Source: Butyricicoccus sp. OM04-18BH (GTDB lineage: Bacteria; Bacillota; Clostridia; Oscillospirales; Butyricicoccaceae). Taken from it: 64,000 bases of DNA. Position 1 is the first letter of the stretch. The number at the start of each line of letters is the position of its first letter. Positions 24,357 through 31,805 of this stretch are shown here, one piece after another. The position numbers and the translations under genes are program-made. The stretch lies in the NCBI RefSeq assembly GCF_003481705.1, contig NZ_QULN01000002.1, positions 372,001 through 436,000 of the forward strand. The letters run 5' to 3'. The notes beneath the pieces are model-generated. The model made no database searches. It saw nothing but the letters and a program-made list of their open reading frames with translations, and had not been told where the DNA came from.

Positions 24357-25910
24357 ATGAAAGCAGCTATTTACTGCCGCCTGTCCGAGGAGGACAGAAA
24401 TAAGCAATGCGAAACCGATGACTCCGGCAGCATCCGGAACCAGAAGGCGATGCTGATGCAGTACGCCGCCGGGCAGGGCTGGGAGATCTATCATATATAC
24501 AGCGACGATGACTATACCGGCTCCGACCGCCGCCGTCCGGAATTCAACCGCCTTCTGGCGGATGCCAAGGCGCATAAATTCGACATCGTGCTGTGCAAGA
24601 CGCAGTCCCGCTTTACCCGCGAGCTTGAGCTGGTCGAAAAGTACATACACGGCCTGTTCCCCATCTGGGGCATCCGATTTGTCAGCATCGTAGACAATGC
24701 CGATACCGCCAACAAGGGCAACAAGAAGTCCCGTCAGATCAACGGTCTTGTCAACGAGTGGTACCTCGAGGATATGTCGGACAACATCCGCAGCGTGCTC
24801 ACGAGCCGCCGCAGAAACGGGTATCATATCGGCGCGTTCGCCCTCTACGGCTATCAGAAGGACCCCGACCAAAAGGGACACCTGATTATAGATGAGGAGG
24901 CTGCCGCCGTTGTCCGCGAGGTCTTTACCCTGTTCGCACAGGGCTGCGGCAAGACGGCTATCGCCCGTATGCTCAACGACCGAGGTATCCCGAACCCTAC
25001 GGAGTACAAGCGTCAGCATGGCTTGCGATATAAGCAGCCGAAAACCAAAAACAGCACCTTATGGAAATATTTCGCGATTGCAGATATGCTCGAAAACGAA
25101 ATCTACATCGGCAACATGGTGCAGGGCAAGTACGGCAGCGTGTCGTACAAGACCAAGCAGAGCAAGCCGCGCCCGAAAAGCGAGTGGTACCGTGTCGAGA
25201 ACACGCATGAGCCGATCATCGACCGCGCGTTATGGAACAGAGTACAGGCGCTTCTCGCCCAGAAGGCGAAGCCTTTTGCCGCCGGCACGATCGGCCTGTT
25301 CGCCCGCAAGGCCCGCTGCGCGAGCTGCGGTTACACCCTGCGCTCCTCCGTGACGAACGGCCGCCGCTATCTGCAATGCCCGAACCGTCATGTCGCAAAA
25401 GACGCTTGCACGGGCGCTTTTATCTCGGTCGATAAATTGGAGGGGCTTGTCATTGACGAACTGAACCGTTTGGCGGCCGAGTATCTTGACAAGGACGAAC
25501 TCGAACGCAGCGTCGAGTTTTGCGACGGTTTGTCCGCGCAGAGGTCCCGTCTGCTTTCCGATATTGCGGCCTACGAAAAGAAAGCCGCAGAATACGCCAA
25601 GGGGCTCCGCGAGCTTTATCTGGATAAGGTCAGGGGACTTCTGTCCGAGGGCGACTACATCGAGCTGTCGCACGACTTCACCGCCGAGCGCGACCGTCTG
25701 GAGCAGATGATTGCAGACGCACAGAGGCAGCTCAATGAAATCGAGGAAAGGCAGGCCGCCGGCGACAACCGCCGCGAGCTGATCGAGCAGTATACCCATC
25801 TGACGCACCTCACCCGCCCGATCGTCGAAACGCTCATCGACTACATCTCGGTCGGCCGCCGCATTCCGGGCACAAAGGACGTTCCGATCGAAATTCACTG
25901 GAGCTTTTAA
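24357..25910 (+). CDS. large serine recombinase
   Basis: 517 aa from ATG 24357 behind AAAGGAGA. The N-terminal resolvase domain has the nucleophilic Ser at residue 10 (YCRLSEED) and the KTQSRFTRE active-site helix. A recombinase domain (YGYQKDPDQKGHLIIDEEAAAVVREVF) follows, then a zinc ribbon with CASCGY and CPNRHVAKDAC, then a coiled coil at about residues 390-460 (DELERSVEFC to ERQAAGDNRRE). Such enzymes recombine attP with attB and need a directionality factor to reverse. The gene ends 20 bases before the right recombination site, the usual arrangement. All visible motifs are intact, so it may be active. Confidence 0.93.
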   Translation: MKAAIYCRLSEEDRNKQCETDDSGSIRNQKAMLMQYAAGQGWEIYHIYSDDDYTGSDRRRPEFNRLLADAKAHKFDIVLCKTQSRFTRELELVEKYIHGLFPIWGIRFVSIVDNADTANKGNKKSRQINGLVNEWYLEDMSDNIRSVLTSRRRNGYHIGAFALYGYQKDPDQKGHLIIDEEAAAVVREVFTLFAQGCGKTAIARMLNDRGIPNPTEYKRQHGLRYKQPKTKNSTLWKYFAIADMLENEIYIGNMVQGKYGSVSYKTKQSKPRPKSEWYRVENTHEPIIDRALWNRVQALLAQKAKPFAAGTIGLFARKARCASCGYTLRSSVTNGRRYLQCPNRHVAKDACTGAFISVDKLEGLVIDELNRLAAEYLDKDELERSVEFCDGLSAQRSRLLSDIAAYEKKAAEYAKGLRELYLDKVRGLLSEGDYIELSHDFTAERDRLEQMIADAQRQLNEIEERQAAGDNRRELIEQYTHLTHLTRPIVETLIDYISVGRRIPGTKDVPIEIHWSF

Positions 25911-25930
25911 GCAGAAGTTGTTCCTGCGCA

Positions 25931-25943
25931 GTCGTACCAGAAC
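25931..25943 (+). repeat. right hybrid recombination site of the cotJ segment
   Basis: GTCGTACCA (25931-25939), then the GA core (25940-25941), then cotJC sequence ACAAAAGG. Together with the site at 22587-22600 the GA cores point in opposite directions, which predicts inversion of the DNA between them. Confidence 0.7.
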
Positions 25944-26212
25944 AAAAGGCGCGTTCGACCTACGACAACCTGCTTCGTCTAATCGACGACCCGGATGTGC
26001 GCGAACCGCTCAAGTTCCTGCGCGAACGCGAGGTCGTGCATTTTCAGCGCTTCGGCGACGCGCTTTCCGTCGTTCAGTCCAACCTTGACGCGAAAAACTA
26101 CTACGCCTGGAATCCGGCGTTCGATGTGCGGCCGCGCGAACGAAGCGCTCCCGCTCCCTCCCGTCCGTACCCCATGCAGAACCGCAGCGACGTAACTGCG
26201 CCGCACGAATAA
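25940..26212 (+). pseudogene. cotJC: cotJC 3' part on the opposite strand
   Basis: 90 codons plus stop: EQKARSTYDNLLRLIDDPDVREPLKFLREREVVHFQRFGDAL and onwards. This is the C-terminal end of CotJC, including the EREVVHFQRFG segment with the remaining metal ligands, followed by an NP-rich tail ending TAPHE. It has no start codon or ribosome site and directly follows the recombinase site. It is the exact missing continuation of the minus-strand cotJC at 22580-23002. A terminator follows, as expected for the end of the cotJ operon. Confidence 0.92.
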
Positions 26213-26219
26213 GCCGCTT

Positions 26220-26269
26220 CTCCCCGATCCGGTGCAGCCTTGCCTGCTGCCGGCCCGGGGAGTTTTTTT
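26220..26269 (+). terminator. terminator of the cotJ operon 3' end
   Basis: CTCCCCG pairs with CGGGGAG around an inner GCAG/CTGC stem, followed by seven T residues, 8 bases after the cotJC stop. Confidence 0.9.
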
Positions 26270-26388
26270 GCCGGTTTCCGGGAGGATTTTCCGTCTGATA
26301 CCGTTTATATTCCGTAAATTTTATATACTTCTCTGTCTCTCCTGCTTGTTTTTGCACATTTTTTGCACAATTTGACGAGCAATGTCTC

Positions 26389-26417
26389 TTTTCTTTTCAA
26401 GCGTTTTCTGGTATAAT
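26389..26417 (+). promoter_or_regulatory. probable promoter of the ketoacyl synthase gene
   Basis: A clear TATAAT (26412-26417) has only a weak TTTTCT at the -35 position. The DNA just upstream holds two TTTTTGCACA copies (about 26352 and 26362). The rest of the 350-base gap shows no gene. Confidence 0.4.
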
Positions 26418-26563
26418 TAGTTCATATGAGCATGGGCATATTTCCCGTGTGCACATATTCCGCCGCCGAAAAATACGGTGCGCGGCCACAGTATATATTC
26501 CGCCGTGCGTGGAGAAGCTTAGAGAATACGGCGGCGCATTACGATAATAAATGGGGAACAGTC

Positions 26564-27796
26564 ATGAAAGAGAACAATTTGGTCATCACCGGCATGGGCG
26601 CCGTGACACCGGTCGGCATCGGCGTCAGCGAATACTGGAACGCGCTCAAGGAAGGAACGTGCGGTGTGGGCAAAATCACGCGCTTTGACGCAGCGGAAAT
26701 GCCCGTGCAGATCGCGGCGGAACTCAAGGATTTTGATCCGACCGCCTATATGCCTAAGACGCTCGCGCGCACGATGGACCCGTTCATGCAGTTCGCCTTC
26801 ATCGCCGCCGAGCAGGCAATCGCGGACAGCGGTCTGTGCATCGAGAGCGAGTCCGACCGCGTCGGCATCGTCATGGGTACCGCGATGGACGGCGTTACCA
26901 CCGTTGCGCAGACGCAGGCTGCCTTCGATGAGGGAAAGCGCGTCGGTCCGCGCTTCGTCCCGATGACCATCGGCAACATCGCTGCCGCCCAGATCGCTAT
27001 CGCGCACGGCATTCACGGTCCCAGTCTGACGCTCAACACGGCCTGCTCGGCAGGCGGTGACGCGATCATGACCGCGACCATGCTGCTGCATTCCGGCGAG
27101 GCGGATGCTGTGCTCGCCGTTGGCGGCGAGAGCATCCTCTGCCCTATCGTTGTGTCCGGTCTCGCGCAGGCCAAGGCGCTTTCGCGCCGCAACGACGATC
27201 CCGAGCACGCCTGCCGTCCGTTCGATGCGGACCGCGACGGCTTTGTCATCGGTGAGGGCGGCGGCGCACTCCTGATTGAAACCGAGGAGCACGCGGTAAA
27301 GCGCGGCGCGACCATCTACGCCCGCCTTGCAGGCTGGGCGAACACCTCGGACGCACACCACGTCACCGCTCCCTGCCCGGACGGCGAGGGCGCTGCGCGC
27401 TGCATGAAGCTCGCGCTTGCGCGCGCCGGAATGCAGCCCTCTGACATCGGCTACATCAATGCGCACGGCACTTCGACGCCGCTCGGCGACAAAGCGGAAA
27501 CGTTTGCCGTCAAGTCTGTGTTCGGCGGCCGCGAATGTGCGCCTCCGATGTCCTCGACCAAGTCCGCAACCGGTCATCTTATGGGCGCGGGCGGTCTGAC
27601 TGAGGTCATCGCGTGCATCATGGCAGTCCGCGAGGGCGTTCTTCCGCCGACGCTTCATCTTGACACCCCCGACCCGGACTGTGATCTTGACTATGTGCCG
27701 AATGCCGCTCGAAAGGCAGATATTTCCGCGGCAATGAGTAATTCTCTCGGCTTTGGCGGCCAGAATTCCAGTATTATCGTAGCAAAATACGAATGA
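26564..27796 (+). CDS. beta-ketoacyl-ACP synthase II-type enzyme
   Basis: 410 aa from ATG 26564 (the frame extends upstream to 26426 without a family match). It is a FabF-like thiolase-fold condensing enzyme: catalytic Cys161 in NTACSAGG, His301 in NAHGTSTPLGD and His338 in KSATGHLMGAGG. FabF adds two carbons from malonyl-ACP to an acyl chain. The gene is not inside a fatty-acid operon; it stands between the cotJ terminator and an acyl-CoA ligase, so it may be a specialised paralogue. The ribosome site is weak (GGGGAACAG). Confidence 0.92.
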   Translation: MKENNLVITGMGAVTPVGIGVSEYWNALKEGTCGVGKITRFDAAEMPVQIAAELKDFDPTAYMPKTLARTMDPFMQFAFIAAEQAIADSGLCIESESDRVGIVMGTAMDGVTTVAQTQAAFDEGKRVGPRFVPMTIGNIAAAQIAIAHGIHGPSLTLNTACSAGGDAIMTATMLLHSGEADAVLAVGGESILCPIVVSGLAQAKALSRRNDDPEHACRPFDADRDGFVIGEGGGALLIETEEHAVKRGATIYARLAGWANTSDAHHVTAPCPDGEGAARCMKLALARAGMQPSDIGYINAHGTSTPLGDKAETFAVKSVFGGRECAPPMSSTKSATGHLMGAGGLTEVIACIMAVREGVLPPTLHLDTPDPDCDLDYVPNAARKADISAAMSNSLGFGGQNSSIIVAKYE

Positions 27797-27940
27797 TAAC
27801 CGAACGGGCGGCCGAATTTTTTTCGCGCCGCCTGTTGCATTTTGCCGAAAATGTGTTATTATATTCACATGATATAGTTTCGTACTCTATATCACGCATT
27901 TAAATTTACGAGTTATCTTTATGAAATGAGGCGACCCCAT

Positions 27941-29572
27941 TTGAGCTATACCTATGACGTTACCATGTTCCGCGAAACATTCGAAAGCCGTTTTACCTAT
28001 CTGAACGGTTTTCTGCGTAATGTTTCGCGTTTCGGAGACCGTCCCGCCGTATTTGATCCGCATTCTGACCGCCGCTGGACCTACCGCGAGCTGAACTGCG
28101 AGGTCAACCGTCTTGCTCACGCGCTCCGCGCGGACGGCGTTGGCAAAAACGACGTAGTCATGTTTGCTCTGCTCAACTCTCCCGAGTTTGTCTTTTTTTA
28201 CCTTGCCGCACACAAAATCGGCGCGATCGCCTGTCCGGTGAATTACCGTCAGGGCTCGGGTGAAATTGCGCTCGTCATCGACGACAGCACGCCGAAGGTG
28301 TTTGTATACGACGCAGAATTCGGCGAGCTTTCGAGCCGGGCACTCGAGATGTGTGAGAACAGGCCTGCCGTTGAGCTGGTTGTCGGCGCAGAGGAGGATG
28401 CCGTCCTCCCCGCCGGTTACAGGCGCTACGAGGACTATGTTTTCGAGCAGCCGGAGACCGATCCTCCGATCGATTTCGCGCCGCATATCTACGATGAAAC
28501 GACCCGTCTGTATACCTCCGGCACGACCAACCGTCCCAAGGGCGTGCCGATCAACAACATCAACGAGGTGCTGTCCGCACACGATGTCATGATGCACTTC
28601 CCGCTCAGCCCGGTCGACCGCACGATGAACATGACCCCGTGGTTCCATCGCGGCGGCATTCACTCCGGCGGCCCCTGCCCGACGCTGTATGCCGGCGGCG
28701 AGGTCGTCATCCTGCGTGATTTTGCGCCGCGCACCTGTCTGGAATATGCAGAAAAATACGCGATCTCCTTCCTGATCGGTGTGCCGACCATTATTGCGAT
28801 GCTTGCGCGCACGCAGGAGCGCTCCCCGGCCGATCTGTCTGCTCTGCACGGCATCGTCACCATGGGTGCGCCGTTCGAGAAAAGCGCGTGCGAGAAATAT
28901 ATGAAGCTGCTGACGCCCAACATTTTCAACGGCTACGGCACGACCGAGACGTTCTGGAACACCTTCCTGCGTCCCTTTGACCTGCCCGACAACGCAGGCT
29001 CCGCCGGACGCTCGTGCACGGATGATGAGGTTCGTCTGGTTGCCCTGCGGCCGAACGGGGAGCGCTCCGAGCCGGATGAGACGGTGCCGCGCGACAGCGA
29101 AACCCCGGGCGAGATCATCATCTCCTCCCCTGCCAAGAGCGCTTTCTGCTATTTCAACAACGAGGAAATGACCGAAAAGAAGTTCTACAAGGGCTGGCTC
29201 TATACCGGCGACGTCGGCACATGGGACGAGAACGAGTTCGTGACTGTCTCCGGCCGCCGCGACGACATGATCGTTTCGGCAGGCGAAAACATTTATCCGG
29301 CGCAGATCGAGGCCGTGCTCAACGAGCATCCCAAGGTTGCGGAAAGCGCCGTCATCGGCATACCGGACAAGCTGCGCGGCGAGGTCGTCGCGGCATATGT
29401 CGTGGCAAAGGAGCCGTCGCTCACGGTCGAGGAGCTCAAGGATTACTGCACGCACAGCCCGATGCTCTCCTCGTACAAGTGGCCGCGCGCCTATCATATC
29501 GTGGACGAGCTGCCGCATACGGCAACCGGCAAGCTGATGCACTATAAGCTGAGAAGCTACGCGAAAAATTAA
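27941..29572 (+). CDS. acyl-CoA synthetase / AMP-binding ligase
   Basis: 543 aa from TTG 27941, preceded by ATGAGG at 8 bases; an ATG at 27926 is the alternative. It is an adenylate-forming enzyme: P-loop LYTSGTTNRPKGVP near residue 190, GYGTTET, the YTGDVGTWDEN hinge, and the C-terminal Lys in PHTATGKLMHYKLR. It would activate a carboxylic acid as acyl-AMP and then acyl-CoA. The acid is not evident from sequence. It follows the ketoacyl synthase by 144 bases in the same direction, so the two could act on one acyl chain. It is followed by a hairpin tract and a converging operon. Confidence 0.9.
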   Translation: MSYTYDVTMFRETFESRFTYLNGFLRNVSRFGDRPAVFDPHSDRRWTYRELNCEVNRLAHALRADGVGKNDVVMFALLNSPEFVFFYLAAHKIGAIACPVNYRQGSGEIALVIDDSTPKVFVYDAEFGELSSRALEMCENRPAVELVVGAEEDAVLPAGYRRYEDYVFEQPETDPPIDFAPHIYDETTRLYTSGTTNRPKGVPINNINEVLSAHDVMMHFPLSPVDRTMNMTPWFHRGGIHSGGPCPTLYAGGEVVILRDFAPRTCLEYAEKYAISFLIGVPTIIAMLARTQERSPADLSALHGIVTMGAPFEKSACEKYMKLLTPNIFNGYGTTETFWNTFLRPFDLPDNAGSAGRSCTDDEVRLVALRPNGERSEPDETVPRDSETPGEIIISSPAKSAFCYFNNEEMTEKKFYKGWLYTGDVGTWDENEFVTVSGRRDDMIVSAGENIYPAQIEAVLNEHPKVAESAVIGIPDKLRGEVVAAYVVAKEPSLTVEELKDYCTHSPMLSSYKWPRAYHIVDELPHTATGKLMHYKLRSYAKN

Positions 29573-29574
29573 AA

Positions 29575-29899
29575 GCGCCCCTCTCGAAGGCGCGTCAGCC
29601 CTGAAATACGGGCAAAAAGAGGCAGGGTCACCGAAGTGACCCTGCCTCTGAGACTGTCGAAAAACTTCGTTTTTCCGACAATCTGTGTTTTGACTTCGCA
29701 AAACACGGACGTCCAAAAGTTCCCATGCGGAAACTTTTTCCCTCTCAAAGTATCAAAACCGAGGTACACGCCCCCGGTTTTGATATATTTGCTTTGCAAA
29801 TATTATTTCATGCGCGCTGCCGCGCGTCTGCCGTTCCTGCATGAAAATAAACTTTATCAACAGACTGAGAGGCAGGGCCACCGAAGTGGCCCTGCCTCT
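29575..29899. other. tract of about ten consecutive hairpins between acyl-CoA ligase and oadB
   Basis: Inverted repeats follow each other almost without gap: 29575-29593, 29598-29613, 29618-29649 (14 bp, loop CGAA), 29655-29680 (11 bp with one bulge), 29684-29707 (8 bp), 29715-29738 (9 bp with one bulge), 29751-29785 (11 bp), 29785-29803 (8 bp), 29806-29846 (8 bp plus inner 4 bp) and 29868-29899 (14 bp, loop CGAA, then T-rich). The third and last are the same hairpin, differing by a T-A to C-G pair change that keeps the stem. No gene is present. It can end both converging transcripts but is far longer than a terminator needs to be. Confidence 0.8.
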
Positions 29900-29922
29900 T
29901 TCGTTTTGCCTTAGGCTGCATT

Positions 29923-31074
29923 TTACGCGCCGAACACCTTGAGCATAAAGCCTGCGGCTACCGCAGAGCCGATGACGCCTGCGACATTCGGGCCCATGGC
30001 GTGCATGAGCAGGAAGTTTACCGGATTGGCCTTCTGACCCTCGACCTGCGAAACGCGCGCCGCCATCGGGACAGCGGAGACGCCTGCCGAGCCGATCAGC
30101 GGATTGACCTTGCCGCCGGTGAGCTTGCACATGATCTTTCCGAAAACCAGACCGCCTACCGTCGAGAAAATGAACGCGAGAAGACCGAGAATGATGATCT
30201 TAATGGTATCCCAGGTCAGGAAGGTCGAAGCGATCGCCTTGCAGCCGACCGACAGGCCGAGGAAAATGGTAACGATGTTGCACAGCGCGTTCTGTGCGGT
30301 ATCGGACAGGCGGTCGGTCAGACCGCATTCGCGCAGCAGATTGCCGAGCATGAGCATGCCGATCAGCGGCGCAGTATCCGGGATAAGCAGGATGACGACA
30401 GTCGCGACCGCGATCGGGAAGATGATCTTCTCGGTCTTGGAGACCGGACGAAGCTGCTCCATCTTGATCTCGCGCTCCTTCCGGGTCGTCAGCAGACGCA
30501 TGATCGGCGGCTGGATGAGCGGAATAAGCGCCATATAGGAATACGCCGCAATGGCGATCGCCGGAAGATAATCCGCCGCAAGACGGGATGCGACAAGGAT
30601 AGAGGTCGGGCCGTCTGCGCCGCCGATGATGGCGATGGCTGCGGCTACTGCGGCCGGAAAACCGAGCGCCAGCGCGAGCAGGAACGCCGAGAAAATGCCG
30701 AGCTGCGCCGCTGCACCGAGCAGCAGCGAGGACGGACGGGCGATCAGCGGACCGAAATCAGTCATTGCGCCGATGCCGAGAAAGATGATGGACGGATAGA
30801 TCGCGTGCTGTACACCCTGATAGAAGACCCAGAGCATGCCGGGGCTCGAGCCGTCGACCGGCGCGTTCAGCAGACCGGTGAGCGGAAAGTTGGCGAGCAG
30901 CATGCCGAATGCGATCGGAATGAGCAGCAGCGGCTCAAATCTTTTGCCGATGCCCATGTAGAGCAGCACGAACGAAATCAGGATCATGATCAGGCTGCGC
31001 GGATCTTCGAGAAACGACGCGAAGCCGGAATCTGCCAGAATGCTGCCGAGCGCACTGAAAAACGAAAATTGCAT
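29923..31074 (-). CDS. oadB: Na+-pumping decarboxylase beta subunit
   Basis: 383 aa integral membrane protein, last gene of the decarboxylase operon, ATG 31074 behind GGGAGG. It has about nine hydrophobic segments and the family blocks [40 protein letters not shown] and [16 protein letters not shown]. The beta subunit removes CO2 from carboxybiotin and couples it to Na+ export. The same family serves oxaloacetate, methylmalonyl-CoA and glutaconyl-CoA decarboxylases; the substrate is set by the carboxyltransferase subunit. Confidence 0.94.
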   Translation of the reverse strand: MQFSFFSALGSILADSGFASFLEDPRSLIMILISFVLLYMGIGKRFEPLLLIPIAFGMLLANFPLTGLLNAPVDGSSPGMLWVFYQGVQHAIYPSIIFLGIGAMTDFGPLIARPSSLLLGAAAQLGIFSAFLLALALGFPAAVAAAIAIIGGADGPTSILVASRLAADYLPAIAIAAYSYMALIPLIQPPIMRLLTTRKEREIKMEQLRPVSKTEKIIFPIAVATVVILLIPDTAPLIGMLMLGNLLRECGLTDRLSDTAQNALCNIVTIFLGLSVGCKAIASTFLTWDTIKIIILGLLAFIFSTVGGLVFGKIMCKLTGGKVNPLIGSAGVSAVPMAARVSQVEGQKANPVNFLLMHAMGPNVAGVIGSAVAAGFMLKVFGA

Positions 31075-31089
31075 ATCGAGCGCCTCCCG

Positions 31090-31467
31090 TTACATCGTGC
31101 AGAGCGGTGCGCCGGTAGCGACGCTTGCGCCCTTCTGCACGCAGATCGAGCCGATCGTGCCGGCACGGGGCGCGCAGATCTCGTTCTCCATTTTCATCGC
31201 CTCGAGGATGAACAGGACGTCGCCTGCGTTTACCTGCTGGCCGACGGAGCAGCGGATGTCGAGGATAGTACCCGGCATCGGAGCCGCGACCGTCTCACCG
31301 CCTGCCGGAGCTGCGGCCGGGGCCGGTGCCGGTGCCGGTGCGGCGGCCGGAGCCGGGGCTGCCTTAGGCGCGGGAGCAGGCGCTGCGCCGACCGGCGTGC
31401 CCGTGACCGTGCCGCGTTCTACGATGACTTCATATTGCTTGCCGTTGAGCGATACCATATATTTCAT
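31090..31467 (-). CDS. biotin carboxyl carrier protein of the decarboxylase
   Basis: 125 aa, ATG 31467 with AAGGGGG upstream. A short N-terminal part (MKYMVSLNGKQYEVIVERG) is followed by an Ala/Pro-rich flexible linker at about residues 27-58 and a biotinyl domain. The biotinylated Lys is residue 92 in EAMKMEN. It carries the carboxyl group from the carboxyltransferase in the cytoplasm to the membrane beta subunit. In many oxaloacetate decarboxylases this domain is fused to the alpha subunit; here it is a separate gene lying between oadG and oadB. Confidence 0.93.
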   Translation of the reverse strand: MKYMVSLNGKQYEVIVERGTVTGTPVGAAPAPAPKAAPAPAAAPAPAPAPAAAPAGGETVAAPMPGTILDIRCSVGQQVNAGDVLFILEAMKMENEICAPRAGTIGSICVQKGASVATGAPLCTM

Positions 31468-31481
31468 TGTCGTTTTCCCCC

Positions 31482-31802
31482 TTAAACTGCCTTGATAGAC
31501 TTAAATACAAGCTCGTCGAGCGGAATGCCGGTCTCGTGGCTGACGATAGCCATGACGCAGGCGGCCTGTGTCTCGTCGATACCCTCGAGGACAACGGCGG
31601 CCGGTGCGGCCGGAACAGGCGCCGGTGCCGGTGCAGCCGCCGGAGCCGAGGCCGCTTCACTGCCCTTCCCCGCGATCGCGCCGACCGCACGGGAAACAAT
31701 GACGATGATGCCCCAGAGCACCGCGAGCATGAGAAAAACGATAAAGAAGCCAGAAACCGCGATCATGAGCGCGTCTAAAATTCCGAGAGGATCGTGTACC
31801 AT
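31482..31802 (-). CDS. oadG: decarboxylase gamma subunit (OadG family)
   Basis: 106 aa. One membrane helix at about residues 10-38 (MIAVSGFFIVFLMLAVLWGIIVIVS region) is followed by an Ala/Pro-rich linker and a short C-terminal domain (DETQAACVMAIVSHETGIPLDELVFKSIKAV). In known enzymes the gamma subunit anchors and assembles the complex and binds Zn2+. It lies between the alpha subunit (3 bases apart) and the biotin carrier. The longer C-terminal domain with HETG differs from short enterobacterial OadG and is common in Clostridia. Confidence 0.88.
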   Translation of the reverse strand: MVHDPLGILDALMIAVSGFFIVFLMLAVLWGIIVIVSRAVGAIAGKGSEAASAPAAAPAPAPVPAAPAAVVLEGIDETQAACVMAIVSHETGIPLDELVFKSIKAV

Positions 31803-31805
31803 GGA

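Larger units (their letters stand above)
22597..25941. mobile_element. candidate invertible segment carrying cotJABC and recombinase
   Basis: 3.35 kb bounded by the two hybrid sites. It contains the 5' part of cotJC, cotJB, cotJA, an XRE fragment, the 48-aa gene and the serine recombinase. Inversion would place cotJA-cotJB-cotJC on the plus strand in frame with the 3' part and move the recombinase to the minus strand upstream of the operon. Confidence 0.75.

Noticed and set aside
22587..25939. GTCGTACCA as a 9-bp direct repeat, suggesting excision of a circle
   Set aside because: Excision would leave the cotJC halves on separate molecules and facing wrong ways. Using the GA core and cotJC halves, the sites are in inverted orientation, and inversion rebuilds the gene exactly.
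31090..31495. Ala/Gly/Pro repeats as a DNA repeat array
   Set aside because: They encode the flexible linkers of the biotin carrier and gamma subunit, usual for these proteins.
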